Shown here piece after piece: positions 20,254-30,573 of a stretch of DNA of 64,000 nucleotides. The notes under the pieces were generated by a model. It was given only the letters and a program-made list of their open reading frames with translations, was not told where the DNA came from and made no database searches. Location: contig CACJRL010000001.1 of NCBI GenBank assembly GCA_902595815.1, forward strand, positions 62,001 to 126,000, in the 5' to 3' direction. How positions within the stretch are numbered: the stretch's first letter is position 1; each line of letters begins with the position of its first letter. A program made the position numbers and the translations under genes. This DNA is from an uncultured Pelagibacteraceae bacterium (GTDB lineage Bacteria > Pseudomonadota > Alphaproteobacteria > Pelagibacterales > Pelagibacteraceae).

Positions 20254-21788
20254 AAATTAAGACTGCTTTAATTTCATTGTCAGATAAATCCAATTTAAGG
20301 CCATTATTAAATTTACTAAAAAAATATAAAATCAAAATAATAAGCTCAGGTGGAACATACAAAAAAATTAAAAGTATGGGTTTTAAATGCTTAGAAGTAT
20401 CTAAATTTACAAATTCAAAAGAGATGCTTGATGGAAGAGTAAAAACATTACATCCAAAAATTCATTCTGGGATTTTGAATGTAAGGCAGAATAAAAAACA
20501 TCAAAAAGAAATGAAAATTAACAATTATGAAAATATAGATTTAGTTATTATAAATTTTTATCCGTTTGAAAAGGTTTTGTTAAGCAATTCTGACCACAAA
20601 AATATAATTGAAAATATAGATATTGGAGGACCAACAATGGTCAGATCAGCTGCAAAAAATTATAATGATGTAGTTATCCTCAGTAACACAAAACAGTATC
20701 AAGATTTAACTATTGAATTAAATAAAAATAAAGGTTCAACGAGTTTAAAATTTAGAGAAAAATTGGCTGAAGAAGCATTTATGGAAACAGCGTATTATGA
20801 ATCAAAAATTTTTAATTATTTTAATCAGAAGTCCAAAAACCTTTTTCCAATTAAGAATATTTTTTCTGGAAAATTAGTTGAGAAAACAAGATATGGGGAA
20901 AACCCTCATCAAAAAGGAGCAATATATTCACAAAATAATAATCAGGAAATTATTCAAATTAGTGGAAAACAACTAAGTTACAACAACTATAATGATCTTT
21001 ATTCTGCACTAAGTATATCTAAAACTTTACCAAAAAATAAGGGTGTAGCAATAATTAAGCATGCTAATCCCTGTGGAGTTTCCATTAATACAAGCAAAAT
21101 CAAATCTTTTAAAGAGGCTTTAGAAAGTGACCCAATTAGTGCCTATGGTGGCATTGTATCATGTAACTTTAAATTAAATATTAGTTTAGCTAAAGAGATT
21201 AATAAAATATTTTTCGAGGTAATAGTTGCAAATGGATTTGACGAAAAATCAGTCAAACTTTTAAAAAAGAAAAAAAACCTAAGACTAATTGATTCTAGTA
21301 AAGTAGAAAAAAATTTTAAATTTAATTTTATAAATAAATTTAATTCTATTTTAGTTCAAGATCCAGATACTCAACATTTTTCTAAGAAAGAATTTAAAAT
21401 TGTATCAAAACTAAAACCTACAAATAAAACTTTAAACAAACTTATTTTTGCATTTAATATATGCAGAAGTGTAAAATCGAATGCGATAGTCATTACAAAA
21501 GATTTCAAGACAATAGGCATAGGTTCTGGTCAACCAAGTAGGTTGGATAGTTGCAAAATAGCAATTAATAAAATGAAAAAGTTTCAGAAAATAAACGATA
21601 GTGATGAAATCTTAGCAGCTTCTGATGCGTTTTTCCCATTTGTGGATGGTATAGAAAAATTAGTGCAAGCAGGAATATCAGCAGTTATTCAACCTTCGGG
21701 TTCGAAAAATGATAAAGAAATTATTAAATTTGCTAACCAAACAAATACTATTTTAGTATTTTCCAAAACAAGACACTTTAATCACTAA
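20229..21788 (+). CDS. purH: Bifunctional phosphoribosylaminoimidazolecarboxamide formyltransferase/IMP cyclohydrolase
   Basis: ALISLSDKSN, LDGRVKTLHPKIHSGIL, IDIGGPTMVRSAAKN, RYGENPHQKGA, IKHANPCGVS; overlaps preceding CDS by 25 nt. Confidence 0.96.
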   Translation: MGIRKNTIKIKTALISLSDKSNLRPLLNLLKKYKIKIISSGGTYKKIKSMGFKCLEVSKFTNSKEMLDGRVKTLHPKIHSGILNVRQNKKHQKEMKINNYENIDLVIINFYPFEKVLLSNSDHKNIIENIDIGGPTMVRSAAKNYNDVVILSNTKQYQDLTIELNKNKGSTSLKFREKLAEEAFMETAYYESKIFNYFNQKSKNLFPIKNIFSGKLVEKTRYGENPHQKGAIYSQNNNQEIIQISGKQLSYNNYNDLYSALSISKTLPKNKGVAIIKHANPCGVSINTSKIKSFKEALESDPISAYGGIVSCNFKLNISLAKEINKIFFEVIVANGFDEKSVKLLKKKKNLRLIDSSKVEKNFKFNFINKFNSILVQDPDTQHFSKKEFKIVSKLKPTNKTLNKLIFAFNICRSVKSNAIVITKDFKTIGIGSGQPSRLDSCKIAINKMKKFQKINDSDEILAASDAFFPFVDGIEKLVQAGISAVIQPSGSKNDKEIIKFANQTNTILVFSKTRHFNH

Positions 21789-22127
21789 TCAATTTATCTT
21801 ATCTATTTTAGCAGCTAAAATAAAATCACTCTCAGCAAGACCCTTAATTGCATGAGTAAATATTTTAATTCTTGCATAGCCCCATCCAAACCATAGATCA
21901 GGGTGATGTCCTTCTGTTTCAGCAATTTCTCCAACTTTATTCACAAATTCTTGACTTTGTAAAAAATCATCAAATTTAAAATTTTTTAATAAATGAAATC
22001 CATCGATTTTATCCTCTATAACTTCCCATCCATCAACTTGTTTTAAATATTTATGAATTTCTTCTGTGTTAAATGGTGGGATGTTACCTTCGCACGGGAT
22101 ACATTTTTTACTTGCTAAATCACTCAT
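21789..22127 (-). CDS. 4a-hydroxytetrahydrobiopterin dehydratase (pterin-4a-carbinolamine dehydratase)
   Basis: AETEGHHPDLWFGWGYARIKIFTHAIKGLAESDF. Confidence 0.92.
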   Translation of the reverse strand: MSDLASKKCIPCEGNIPPFNTEEIHKYLKQVDGWEVIEDKIDGFHLLKNFKFDDFLQSQEFVNKVGEIAETEGHHPDLWFGWGYARIKIFTHAIKGLAESDFILAAKIDKIN

Positions 22128-22143
22128 AATATAATTCCTTTAA

Positions 22144-22218
22144 TGGAGCGGGCAATGGGACTTGAACCCACGACCTTCTCGTTGGCAACGAGACGCTCTA
22201 CCACTGAGCTATGCCCGC
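22144..22218 (-). tRNA. tRNA-Gly(GCC)
   Basis: Reverse complement GCGGGCATAGCTCAGTGGTAGAGCGTCTCGTTGCCAACGAGAAGGTCGTGGGTTCAAGTCCCATTGCCCGCTCCA: full cloverleaf, GCC anticodon, encoded CCA. Confidence 0.97.
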
Positions 22219-22305
22219 TTGTTAAAATATAATTATATTTAAGGGTTTTTTTATTTCAACAAATATTTATATAATTTAACAGGAGATAATAAAAATTAAA
22301 CTTAA

Positions 22306-23607
22306 GTGAACTCAGTAGACAAAAATTCTAAATTTGCCAATGTTATTAATGAAATCAAAAATAATAACTATAACAATGCATTAATATTATTATCTAAGAT
22401 TAATGCTGAACCAAATGAATTATATTTGGAAAAAAAATTATATGCTGCAATTTATTTCAAAAAGGAAGATTGGGTTAAATCTGTAGAATACTATTATAAA
22501 ATACTACAAATTGAAAATAAAGATTTAGTTGCATTGAATAATTTAGGAGTAGCATTATTCAAAATAGAAAAATTTAATGAGGCTATAAATATTTTCAAAA
22601 AATTGTTAAAAATTGAAAAGAAACCTCTTAATGTATACAGAAGTCTAGGTTTAACATTTAAAAATATTGGCAAATATGAGGAAGCAATATCAAATTTTTT
22701 GGAAGCACTAAATATTGATAAGAATAATAATTCTATTAAACAAGATTTAATAAATATTTGTAATTATCACATTCCAAATGAAACGAAGAATAACGATATA
22801 TTAAATTTAAATAAAAAAATTATAGATTTGAACAATAACTTAAATTTTAACAACTTAATTGATAGTAGATTTATAAAAGAGTTTGTTATTAAAAATTTTG
22901 ATTTATTAGATAAATTTAAAATAACATATGAAGAAAGTCAAATATTTAGAAGAAATCAAATTAATTTAAATTGTGATAGACATTTTAAAATTTTTAATAA
23001 ATTTCAAATTATACCCAAATATTGCTTTAACTGCTTTAAAGTTCAAATCAACTTAAAAAATGTTAAAGATTTAATTAAGTTATTTTTTGTATTTAATAAT
23101 ATAGAATTAAAAAATAATAATATTAGAAAATGTGTAACTGAGACTAGGGAAAATGTATCAGGAAATTATAAAGGTTATATTTTTTGCACGGGGTTACTGG
23201 ATGCGAAAGAAGTGTTAAAAATTATTTCAAATGAAATTAAAAAAACTAAACTTCTACCATTAAAAATTGATATTAAACATGGTTGCACAGAATTTTACAA
23301 TAAGTTTCCTGAATACAAAGAAATTAATTTAGATGGGGAACAAAATTTTAAATATTCAAAAGAATGGCAAATAATTGAAAATTCTTTTGACAGAAAATTA
23401 CCAGGAATTTTAGATCATGATAAAAAAGTTGTGGGTCCAACACATAATAAAATAAACTTATCTGATATTTTAATAATTAAAAACTGGTTAAAATATGCAA
23501 AACTTATTGGGGACAATACTTATCTTGATATCTGCAATAGAGATTTTGGACAAGATTTTTTAGATAAATTAATAAAAAATCAAATAAATTTTAGAAAGCA
23601 AAATTAG
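22306..23607 (+). CDS. TPR-repeat protein with uncharacterised C-terminal region (GTG start)
   Basis: Tandem TPRs (VALNNLGVALFKIEKFNEAINIFKKLLKIEK, NVYRSLGLTFKNIGKYEEAISNFLEALNID); C-terminal ~200 aa not recognised. Confidence 0.8.
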   Translation: MNSVDKNSKFANVINEIKNNNYNNALILLSKINAEPNELYLEKKLYAAIYFKKEDWVKSVEYYYKILQIENKDLVALNNLGVALFKIEKFNEAINIFKKLLKIEKKPLNVYRSLGLTFKNIGKYEEAISNFLEALNIDKNNNSIKQDLINICNYHIPNETKNNDILNLNKKIIDLNNNLNFNNLIDSRFIKEFVIKNFDLLDKFKITYEESQIFRRNQINLNCDRHFKIFNKFQIIPKYCFNCFKVQINLKNVKDLIKLFFVFNNIELKNNNIRKCVTETRENVSGNYKGYIFCTGLLDAKEVLKIISNEIKKTKLLPLKIDIKHGCTEFYNKFPEYKEINLDGEQNFKYSKEWQIIENSFDRKLPGILDHDKKVVGPTHNKINLSDILIIKNWLKYAKLIGDNTYLDICNRDFGQDFLDKLIKNQINFRKQN

Positions 23608-23608
23608 T

Positions 23609-24922
23609 TTATTTTAACAAAAAGTAATATTGCTCATATTTTGATTGATTCTCTTTACTTATCTTTTTTCTAATTTGTGAAGAACTAAGAGTTTTTGTAA
23701 AAAGATCTGTTCTTTTGTAATACTCTAAAGAGCTCTTGTTCCATTTTAATTCACAAAAATTAAATATTTCTTTAGATAATTTTTCTGAATTAGATGTTAA
23801 TTTTTCTAAGCTAATATCCAATATTTTTTTTGGAAACTTTTTTCTAAAAAATGAAATGGTTTTATTATATTTATGAACATAGTCTTTTATTGTATTTAAA
23901 GAAAGTGTCCAAGATAATTCTGGCAACATTGAAAAATAGATAGAAAGAATTGAATCATTTAAATTTCTACTGGTATGAATAAACTTTGCTTTAGGAAATA
24001 TTTTAAGTATCACCTCAATATTAAATACATTTTCTAAAGATTTATCTAGAAATATTGCTTCATTATATATTTTGTATCTGTCTTGAAGTGACTTTTTTAA
24101 TAAAGATAAATCAATGATGTATTCAAAATTTTTTATATCAAAATTTTTATTAAAAATTTGATCTTTTATTTGATCAACAATTGCAATATTGAAAAAATTA
24201 CTTTCACCGTAAGTTTTAATTTTTTTTTCACTTGAAACTAATAAAGCCTCTATTAGTGTGGAACCTGATCTAGGGAGACCTATAATAAAAATTGGTTTGA
24301 TATTATTAAAAGATTTTTCGCTTTTAATAAATTTGATTTTATCATTAAAATTACCAATTATATTTTCATAGTAAAATTGAGATTGTTTATTATAAGATAA
24401 ATTAGAATTAAAAGATTGTTTGTGATAATTTTCAATAAATTTCAATTCTTTTTCTATATTTTTTTCTTTTTTTTTCTTCTTGGAAAGTAAAAAATTAATA
24501 ACACTTTTATCACTTAAATTAAGACTATTATTGTTATTTAAAATAAATTTCAAATAATCGAACTCTTTTTCAGTAAGTAAATCATTTGATAAATTAAATA
24601 GTCCATAGTAAGCAAGTATATAGTTTTTATTTAATTTAATAACTTTTTTAAAATATTGTTCCGAGTTTTTTTTATTTCCAATATTAAAATAAAGTATAGC
24701 TAAATTTATCAAACAGTTAATTGAATCTTTGTCATGATCTAAATATTTATTGTAGTAATTTAAGCTATTTTCGAAATCTTGTAATTCTGAATAAACTCTT
24801 CCAAGATAAAAAAAAATTTCTGGTTTATTCGGTTTTAGGGCTAATATAGTCTTAAAAAATTGAAGAGCTGCAAAGTATTTTTTTTGCCTTATGAAATTTT
24901 GTCCTGTTGTCAGTTTCATCAA
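23609..24922 (-). CDS. TPR-repeat protein with C-terminal sulfotransferase domain
   Basis: N-terminal TPRs, then PIFIIGLPRSGSTLIEALL (5'-PAPS binding) and KAKFIHTSRNLNDSILSIYF. Confidence 0.88.
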   Translation of the reverse strand: MMKLTTGQNFIRQKKYFAALQFFKTILALKPNKPEIFFYLGRVYSELQDFENSLNYYNKYLDHDKDSINCLINLAILYFNIGNKKNSEQYFKKVIKLNKNYILAYYGLFNLSNDLLTEKEFDYLKFILNNNNSLNLSDKSVINFLLSKKKKKEKNIEKELKFIENYHKQSFNSNLSYNKQSQFYYENIIGNFNDKIKFIKSEKSFNNIKPIFIIGLPRSGSTLIEALLVSSEKKIKTYGESNFFNIAIVDQIKDQIFNKNFDIKNFEYIIDLSLLKKSLQDRYKIYNEAIFLDKSLENVFNIEVILKIFPKAKFIHTSRNLNDSILSIYFSMLPELSWTLSLNTIKDYVHKYNKTISFFRKKFPKKILDISLEKLTSNSEKLSKEIFNFCELKWNKSSLEYYKRTDLFTKTLSSSQIRKKISKENQSKYEQYYFLLK

Positions 24923-24955
24923 AATTAATATATTTGACAGAATAAATATTTAAAT

Positions 24956-25597
24956 ATGAATATACAAAATCTTCCAAAAACGATACCAGTTTTTCCACTT
25001 TCTAACTTTATAATGTTTCCTGGTACAACAGTACCATTGAATATATTTGAACCTCGATACCTACAAATGGTAAATGATAGTATGAAGAAACATAGAATGA
25101 TAGGTATGATACAACCAAAGAAAACTGGCATGATAAAAAAGCCAGACTTATATGATATTGGATGTATTGGTAAAATTACAAGTTTTAATGAAACAGAAGA
25201 TGGTAGAATTCTGATAATTTTAAACGGAATTTGCAGATTCAAAATTGATAAAGAGTTAGTTACAGATAAACTTTATAGAGAATGTGATGTTGGATATAAT
25301 AATTTTACAAATGATATTACAAAGACAAGCAACGAAGTGAATTTTTCCGACTTAAGCTTAATTATGCAGAACCTAAAAAAATTTTTTAAAAAACAGGGTT
25401 ATATTGTAAATCTTAAGGATTTAGAAAAGAAAGATCTTAGTCAAACTCTAAATGACCTTTCAATGGCATCTCCGTTCTCACTAGAAGAAAAGCAAATATT
25501 GCTTGAAAGTCTTGATATTAATATAAGAAAAGAAAAAATGGAGCAGATTTTAAACAATTATATTAAAGATGAATTCGAAAATAAAACTATTCAATAG
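24956..25597 (+). CDS. LON peptidase substrate-binding (N-terminal) domain protein
   Basis: IPVFPLSNFIMFPGTTVPLNIFEPRYLQMVNDSM, YDIGCIGKI. Confidence 0.92.
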   Translation: MNIQNLPKTIPVFPLSNFIMFPGTTVPLNIFEPRYLQMVNDSMKKHRMIGMIQPKKTGMIKKPDLYDIGCIGKITSFNETEDGRILIILNGICRFKIDKELVTDKLYRECDVGYNNFTNDITKTSNEVNFSDLSLIMQNLKKFFKKQGYIVNLKDLEKKDLSQTLNDLSMASPFSLEEKQILLESLDINIRKEKMEQILNNYIKDEFENKTIQ

Positions 25598-25598
25598 G

Positions 25599-26681
25599 CT
25601 ATAAATTTAATCCTTTATCAGATAAAATATTGGAATATTCTTTGAAGACAGACTTTTTATTTAAAATTCTAAAGACAGGTTTTGAAATTGAATTTTTAAT
25701 TTTATTATCTAGTTTAAAAAATTCATAAATACCATCAATCGCTTTACCGTAAAGATAATTTAAATGTTTAGTTGAATTTTGGAAATCATCACCAACGGAA
25801 ATGTCAATCGGTAGACCTAACGATATTTTGTTTTCAACTATTTTTGAAATAATTTTAATATCTCTAATTGTCATATTAAAACCTTGCCCTGCTAGTGGAT
25901 GTATACGATGAATTAAATCACCAAAAGCAAGAATATTATTGTGTGTATAATTTCTAAGCATTTCAAATCCTAGACTGATTTTTTCAATCTCGGTTTTTTT
26001 TGTTAAAGAGTAAAAGGAATTATATTTTTCAAATATATCTAAGATTTTCTGATCACTCATTTTATTTCCTTTGCAGGAAAAAACGATTGAGGTTTGTTTA
26101 TTAGATAATGGAAGGAAAGCTAATGGTCCAAATTTTGTGAAGATTTGGATGGCTGTATTATTATTTTGTTTTTTGTGATTAATTAAAAATGTATATGCTT
26201 GACCTTTATAATCTTTTTTTATTTTGTTAGTAAAAAATTTTTTTGAGATAAAATTTTTATTTTCAGTGTTAAATACTAAATCATAATTTTTAACTTTTTT
26301 TATAATAGAAGGTTTAGATGTATCCGAATAAATTAATTTCACATGTTTTGACTTAATTATTTTTTTTAAAAATAATTCATACAATTTCGAATAATATGTT
26401 AAATTAAAAACTTCTCTATTAGTCTTATCAAAATTAATTATTTCTTTGGAAGGAGAATCCTCTGTAAAAATTTTTATTTCCTCACTTTTCCAAGAATTAA
26501 TTCTTGAATTTGCCAAAAGTTCTAAATAATCAAAATTTCCAGGTGAGATAGCTATTGTTCTATTTGTTTTTATTTTTTTTGTTTTTTTATTTAAATATAT
26601 GTCTACGCTGAGATTATTTTCAGTAAATACATTCGTAAGAATTAAATTTGTTAAATTTTGGCCTATAAGACAAATTTTCAT
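25599..26681 (-). CDS. FAD-dependent UbiH/Coq6-family hydroxylase-like protein (divergent)
   Basis: ILAFGDLIHRIHPLAGQGFNMTIRDIK motif (UbiH/Coq6 signature); N-terminal GxGxxG degraded. Confidence 0.8.
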   Translation of the reverse strand: MKICLIGQNLTNLILTNVFTENNLSVDIYLNKKTKKIKTNRTIAISPGNFDYLELLANSRINSWKSEEIKIFTEDSPSKEIINFDKTNREVFNLTYYSKLYELFLKKIIKSKHVKLIYSDTSKPSIIKKVKNYDLVFNTENKNFISKKFFTNKIKKDYKGQAYTFLINHKKQNNNTAIQIFTKFGPLAFLPLSNKQTSIVFSCKGNKMSDQKILDIFEKYNSFYSLTKKTEIEKISLGFEMLRNYTHNNILAFGDLIHRIHPLAGQGFNMTIRDIKIISKIVENKISLGLPIDISVGDDFQNSTKHLNYLYGKAIDGIYEFFKLDNKIKNSISKPVFRILNKKSVFKEYSNILSDKGLNL

Positions 26682-26742
26682 AACAAAATAATTTTAACAA
26701 TAAAAATTAAGTGATACAAAGTGACAAATGCAGATTTGATTC

Positions 26743-28821
26743 ATGATAATTAAAAATTATATCAATAAAATAAGCGATTTTATTATAAGGAGATTGGCAG
26801 AATTATTTGGCATTTTTCTGGTAGGTATTTCTATATTACTTTTTATATCTTTAATTAGCTATTCACCAGAAGACCCAAATTTTATATTTCCAGAAAATCA
26901 AGATATAAAAAATTTGCTTGGATTTCGGGGGAGTTTCATTGCTGATATATTTTTTCAATCAATTGGTATAATATCGCTTCTAATTCCTTTTTCTCTTTTA
27001 TTCACTGGGCTAGCGATAACAATTAACAAAAAATTTATTGTTATTATAGAAAATATTTTTTTCATAATTCTTTACATTATTCTTGCAACACTATTCTTTG
27101 GTATTTTCCATAAGGATACTTATTGGTTAACAATAAATGGAAATAATGGCTTTGTTGGTGATTTAATGTCTGAGACTATAATCGCAGACTTGCTGAATAT
27201 TAACAAATTATTTAGTTATTATTTACTAATATTTTTTATTTTATTATTTTTTTTATTAAGCAGTAATTTTAAAATTTCTCATATTTTAAATTTTTTCACA
27301 ATTATGAAAAAAGTATTTTCTTCAAAAAAGGTCAATTCTGTTAAACAAGAAAATACTTTTAAGGAAAGCTCTGTATTCGAAAAAACTAAAGAATCTCCTG
27401 TCCAAGAAAATCTATTTGAAAATAGCAGGCCAAGCACAAATGAAATAAGAATAAAATTACCTCTAATTGATTTTTTGAAAAAACCTGAGAAAAACTCTAA
27501 CAAAAAGGAAGATATTAAAATAGATGAGGATGGATTAGAAAGAATACTTCTCGATTTTGGTGTTCAAGGAAAAATAAAAAAAATAAGTCATGGTCCAGTT
27601 GTATCACTTAATGAGTTTGAACCAGCTGCAGGAGTAAAAGTATCTAAAATAATTAATTTATCTGAAGACATAGCTAGAAATACAAGTTCTGAATCTGCAA
27701 GAATAGCAACCATACCTGGGAGTAATACAGTTGGCATTGAGTTACCAAAGATTTCAAGAGAAAATGTTTTCTTAAGAGAAATAATTTCAGATAAAAATTT
27801 TAAAAAAAAAGAAATAAAATTACCGATTGCTCTTGGTAAGAGTATATCAGGTGAACCCATAACAAGTGATTTAAGTTCAATGCCTCATTTATTGATAGCG
27901 GGAACTACTGGCTCAGGGAAATCAGTATGTATTAATACAATTATCCTATCGCTCATTTACAAACATACACCAGAAGTCTGTAAATTTATTTTGATTGATC
28001 CAAAAATGCTTGAACTTTCAACTTATGAAGGGATACCACATTTATTATGTCCTGTTATTACTGAAGCAAAAAAGGCAGCATCTGTTTTGGGTTGGGTAGT
28101 TAAAGAAATGGAAAGCAGATACAGGTTAATGACAAAAGTAGGTGTGAGGAACATTGACGGTTATAACGAAAAACACAAAGTTAAGATGCCTTATATTATT
28201 GTAATTGTTGATGAAATGTCAGATCTCATGTTAGTAGCTGGAAAAGAAATTGAAAATTATATTCAAAAATTATCACAAATGGCTAGGGCAGCTGGAATTC
28301 ATATAATTATGGCTACTCAGAGACCAAGTGTGGACGTAATAACTGGAACGATAAAAGCTAATTTTCCTACTCGTATTTCATTCCAAGTAACTTCTAAAAT
28401 TGATAGTAGAACTATTTTAGGTGAGCAGGGAGCCGAGCAACTTTTAGGAAAAGGAGACATGTTGTATATGTCTTCAGCAAATAGGATAACAAGGATACAT
28501 GCACCTTACGTTTCAGAGATAGAAATAGATAAAGTAAACAACTTTTTGAGAAATCAAGCTGAGCCAGACTATGTAGACGAAATTTTAAATTTTGCTGACG
28601 AAAAAGAGATTAATGAAAAAAACAAAGATAGTTCTGAAACTGATGAATTATATAATGAGGCTCTTGAAATAATTAAGTCCGAAAGAAAAGCATCAACGTC
28701 TTTTTTGCAAAGAAAGTTGCAAATTGGATATAATAGAGCTGCAAGAATTATTGACCAAATGGAAGCAAATGGTGAAGTAAGTAAAGCTAATCATGTTGGA
28801 AAAAGAGAAGTTTTAAAGTAG
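26743..28821 (+). CDS. ftsK: DNA translocase FtsK
   Basis: N-terminal TM helices; PHLLIAGTTGSGKSVCINTI; IIMATQRPSVDVITGTIKANFPTRISFQV; C-terminal gamma winged helix. Confidence 0.96.
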   Translation: MIIKNYINKISDFIIRRLAELFGIFLVGISILLFISLISYSPEDPNFIFPENQDIKNLLGFRGSFIADIFFQSIGIISLLIPFSLLFTGLAITINKKFIVIIENIFFIILYIILATLFFGIFHKDTYWLTINGNNGFVGDLMSETIIADLLNINKLFSYYLLIFFILLFFLLSSNFKISHILNFFTIMKKVFSSKKVNSVKQENTFKESSVFEKTKESPVQENLFENSRPSTNEIRIKLPLIDFLKKPEKNSNKKEDIKIDEDGLERILLDFGVQGKIKKISHGPVVSLNEFEPAAGVKVSKIINLSEDIARNTSSESARIATIPGSNTVGIELPKISRENVFLREIISDKNFKKKEIKLPIALGKSISGEPITSDLSSMPHLLIAGTTGSGKSVCINTIILSLIYKHTPEVCKFILIDPKMLELSTYEGIPHLLCPVITEAKKAASVLGWVVKEMESRYRLMTKVGVRNIDGYNEKHKVKMPYIIVIVDEMSDLMLVAGKEIENYIQKLSQMARAAGIHIIMATQRPSVDVITGTIKANFPTRISFQVTSKIDSRTILGEQGAEQLLGKGDMLYMSSANRITRIHAPYVSEIEIDKVNNFLRNQAEPDYVDEILNFADEKEINEKNKDSSETDELYNEALEIIKSERKASTSFLQRKLQIGYNRAARIIDQMEANGEVSKANHVGKREVLK

Positions 28822-29375
28822 TGAAATATATATTCTTTATATTAATTATTTTTTACCCACTGAATATTTTTGCATCATCGAAGCAACTAATAAAAAATAA
28901 ATTAGAAGAGACAGATAATATATCTTTTAAATTTATACAAAAAGTTGGTGAAAAGACTGAGCAAGGGGAATGTATAATTTCATACCCAAAAAAAATTTTT
29001 TGTAAATACGATGATATTTATAACAAAGTTTTAGTATCTAACGGGCAGTCACTTATAATTAACAGCAAAAAAATTAAAAATTATTTAAGATACCAACTTA
29101 AAGACACTCCTCTTGATTTAATTTTAGATAAGAAATTTCTATTAAGTAAACTAGATCAGGTGGAAACAATTAAAGAGAGTAATGAAACGTTCTCTTTTAA
29201 AATTATACATAACAATAATTTGTTAAATATTTTTTTTGATAAAATTAGTTATGAAATTAAAGGATGGACAACAACTGATATTTATCTTAACAAAGTTGAA
29301 ACCAAGTTATCTTATATAGAAACAAATATAATGATTGATGATAGATTATTTAGAATTCAAAATTATATCAATTAA
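28821..29375 (+). CDS. Outer membrane lipoprotein carrier protein LolA-like
   Basis: Signal peptide, GECIISYPKKIFCKYDD, position after ftsK. Confidence 0.8.
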   Translation: MKYIFFILIIFYPLNIFASSKQLIKNKLEETDNISFKFIQKVGEKTEQGECIISYPKKIFCKYDDIYNKVLVSNGQSLIINSKKIKNYLRYQLKDTPLDLILDKKFLLSKLDQVETIKESNETFSFKIIHNNNLLNIFFDKISYEIKGWTTTDIYLNKVETKLSYIETNIMIDDRLFRIQNYIN

Positions 29376-29880
29376 TATCTAAATTAATACTTTCAGATTT
29401 AAAAATTTTCATTCCTCTTCCTAAATAATTTTTTAGAGCATGTTTATGATCTAAAGAGCAAGTATGCAACCAAACTTTTTTAGTGTTTTTTCTAAACCCT
29501 AACTTCAAAGCCTCCGATAAAAGATAACCGCCATATTTTTTTCCTATAAATTGATCGAGAATACCAAAATAAGCCACTTCACATTTTCTTGTCTCTGGAT
29601 GAAATAAAAGTTCAAAAAAGCCAATTAAATTCTCATTTTCTGTAAGGATGTAAGTCTCTAGATTTGAATTATTAGTATAATCCATCCATTTAGTGTCATT
29701 CCAAACTAATCTATCGATCCAACGGTAACTTCTACCAATCTGCTTATAAAAAAATTTGTTGATTTGAAAATCTGGTGGATTTTTTTTTTCTACTTTACAA
29801 TTTTTTTTTGGTTTGTCTGACAAATTAATTTCATCCGGTGAATTAATTTCTAAGTATTTTCTATCTACTTTAGTTATCAT
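29368..29880 (-). CDS. GNAT family N-acetyltransferase
   Basis: ETRKCEVAYFGILDQFIGKKYGGYLLSEAL, VWLHTCSLDHKHAL. Confidence 0.85.
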   Translation of the reverse strand: MITKVDRKYLEINSPDEINLSDKPKKNCKVEKKNPPDFQINKFFYKQIGRSYRWIDRLVWNDTKWMDYTNNSNLETYILTENENLIGFFELLFHPETRKCEVAYFGILDQFIGKKYGGYLLSEALKLGFRKNTKKVWLHTCSLDHKHALKNYLGRGMKIFKSESINLDIN

Positions 29881-30242
29881 GAAACCATTTTTCCAACTTT
29901 TTCACCTCCAAATAAATGGAAATGTAGGTGTGGTACTTCTTGGCCACCATAATCACTTATATTAGCAAGAGCTCTATAACCTTTGCCATCTATTGATGAG
30001 ATACCTAATTTTTTTGCAACAGTAGTAACACCTTTAATTAAGCCGATTATTTCATCATTGGATGCATTTGAACTGAAATCGTCTAAGTCAATATATTTTC
30101 CTTTTGGAATTACTAATGCATGTATTTTTTTTTGAGGGTTTATGTCATAAAAGGATAAAACAAAATCATCCTCATAAATTTTATTACAAGGAATTTCACT
30201 TCTTAAGATTTTTGCAAATATATTATTCTCATCATATTTCAT
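29877..30242 (-). CDS. HIT family protein (HINT-like)
   Basis: NIFAKILRSEIPCNKIYEDD, ALVIPKGKY, PHLHFHLFGG (HxHxH). Confidence 0.93.
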   Translation of the reverse strand: MKYDENNIFAKILRSEIPCNKIYEDDFVLSFYDINPQKKIHALVIPKGKYIDLDDFSSNASNDEIIGLIKGVTTVAKKLGISSIDGKGYRALANISDYGGQEVPHLHFHLFGGEKVGKMVS

Positions 30243-30248
30243 AGATTT

Positions 30249-30551
30249 TTATTTATCTCCCAAAGGTTTGCCTGTTATATCCGTTGTAAAGTATTGATAA
30301 AACATTACAGATATAACTTCAATATTTTCCATCATTCTAATCATATCAAAATTTAAATCAGCTTTTTTACAATTCAATTCTCTAAAATAATAAACTCTCG
30401 TATTTCCTAATGAAATATCAATCTCTTTACTCAATTCTTCAATAATATTACTTTTTTTTTTGATAACGTAATTATAACTGCATACATTAGCAGTAGCCCA
30501 AGTAAGTATGCTAAATATTATTGCAGCAATAATCAAAGACAACTTTAACAT
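30249..30551 (-). CDS. Small hypothetical protein with N-terminal TM helix
   Basis: ORF MLKLSLIIAAIIFSILTWATANVCSYN... adjacent to pilin genes on the same strand. Confidence 0.55.
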   Translation of the reverse strand: MLKLSLIIAAIIFSILTWATANVCSYNYVIKKKSNIIEELSKEIDISLGNTRVYYFRELNCKKADLNFDMIRMMENIEVISVMFYQYFTTDITGKPLGDK

Positions 30552-30573
30552 TTATTAATTATTTAAATAATAC

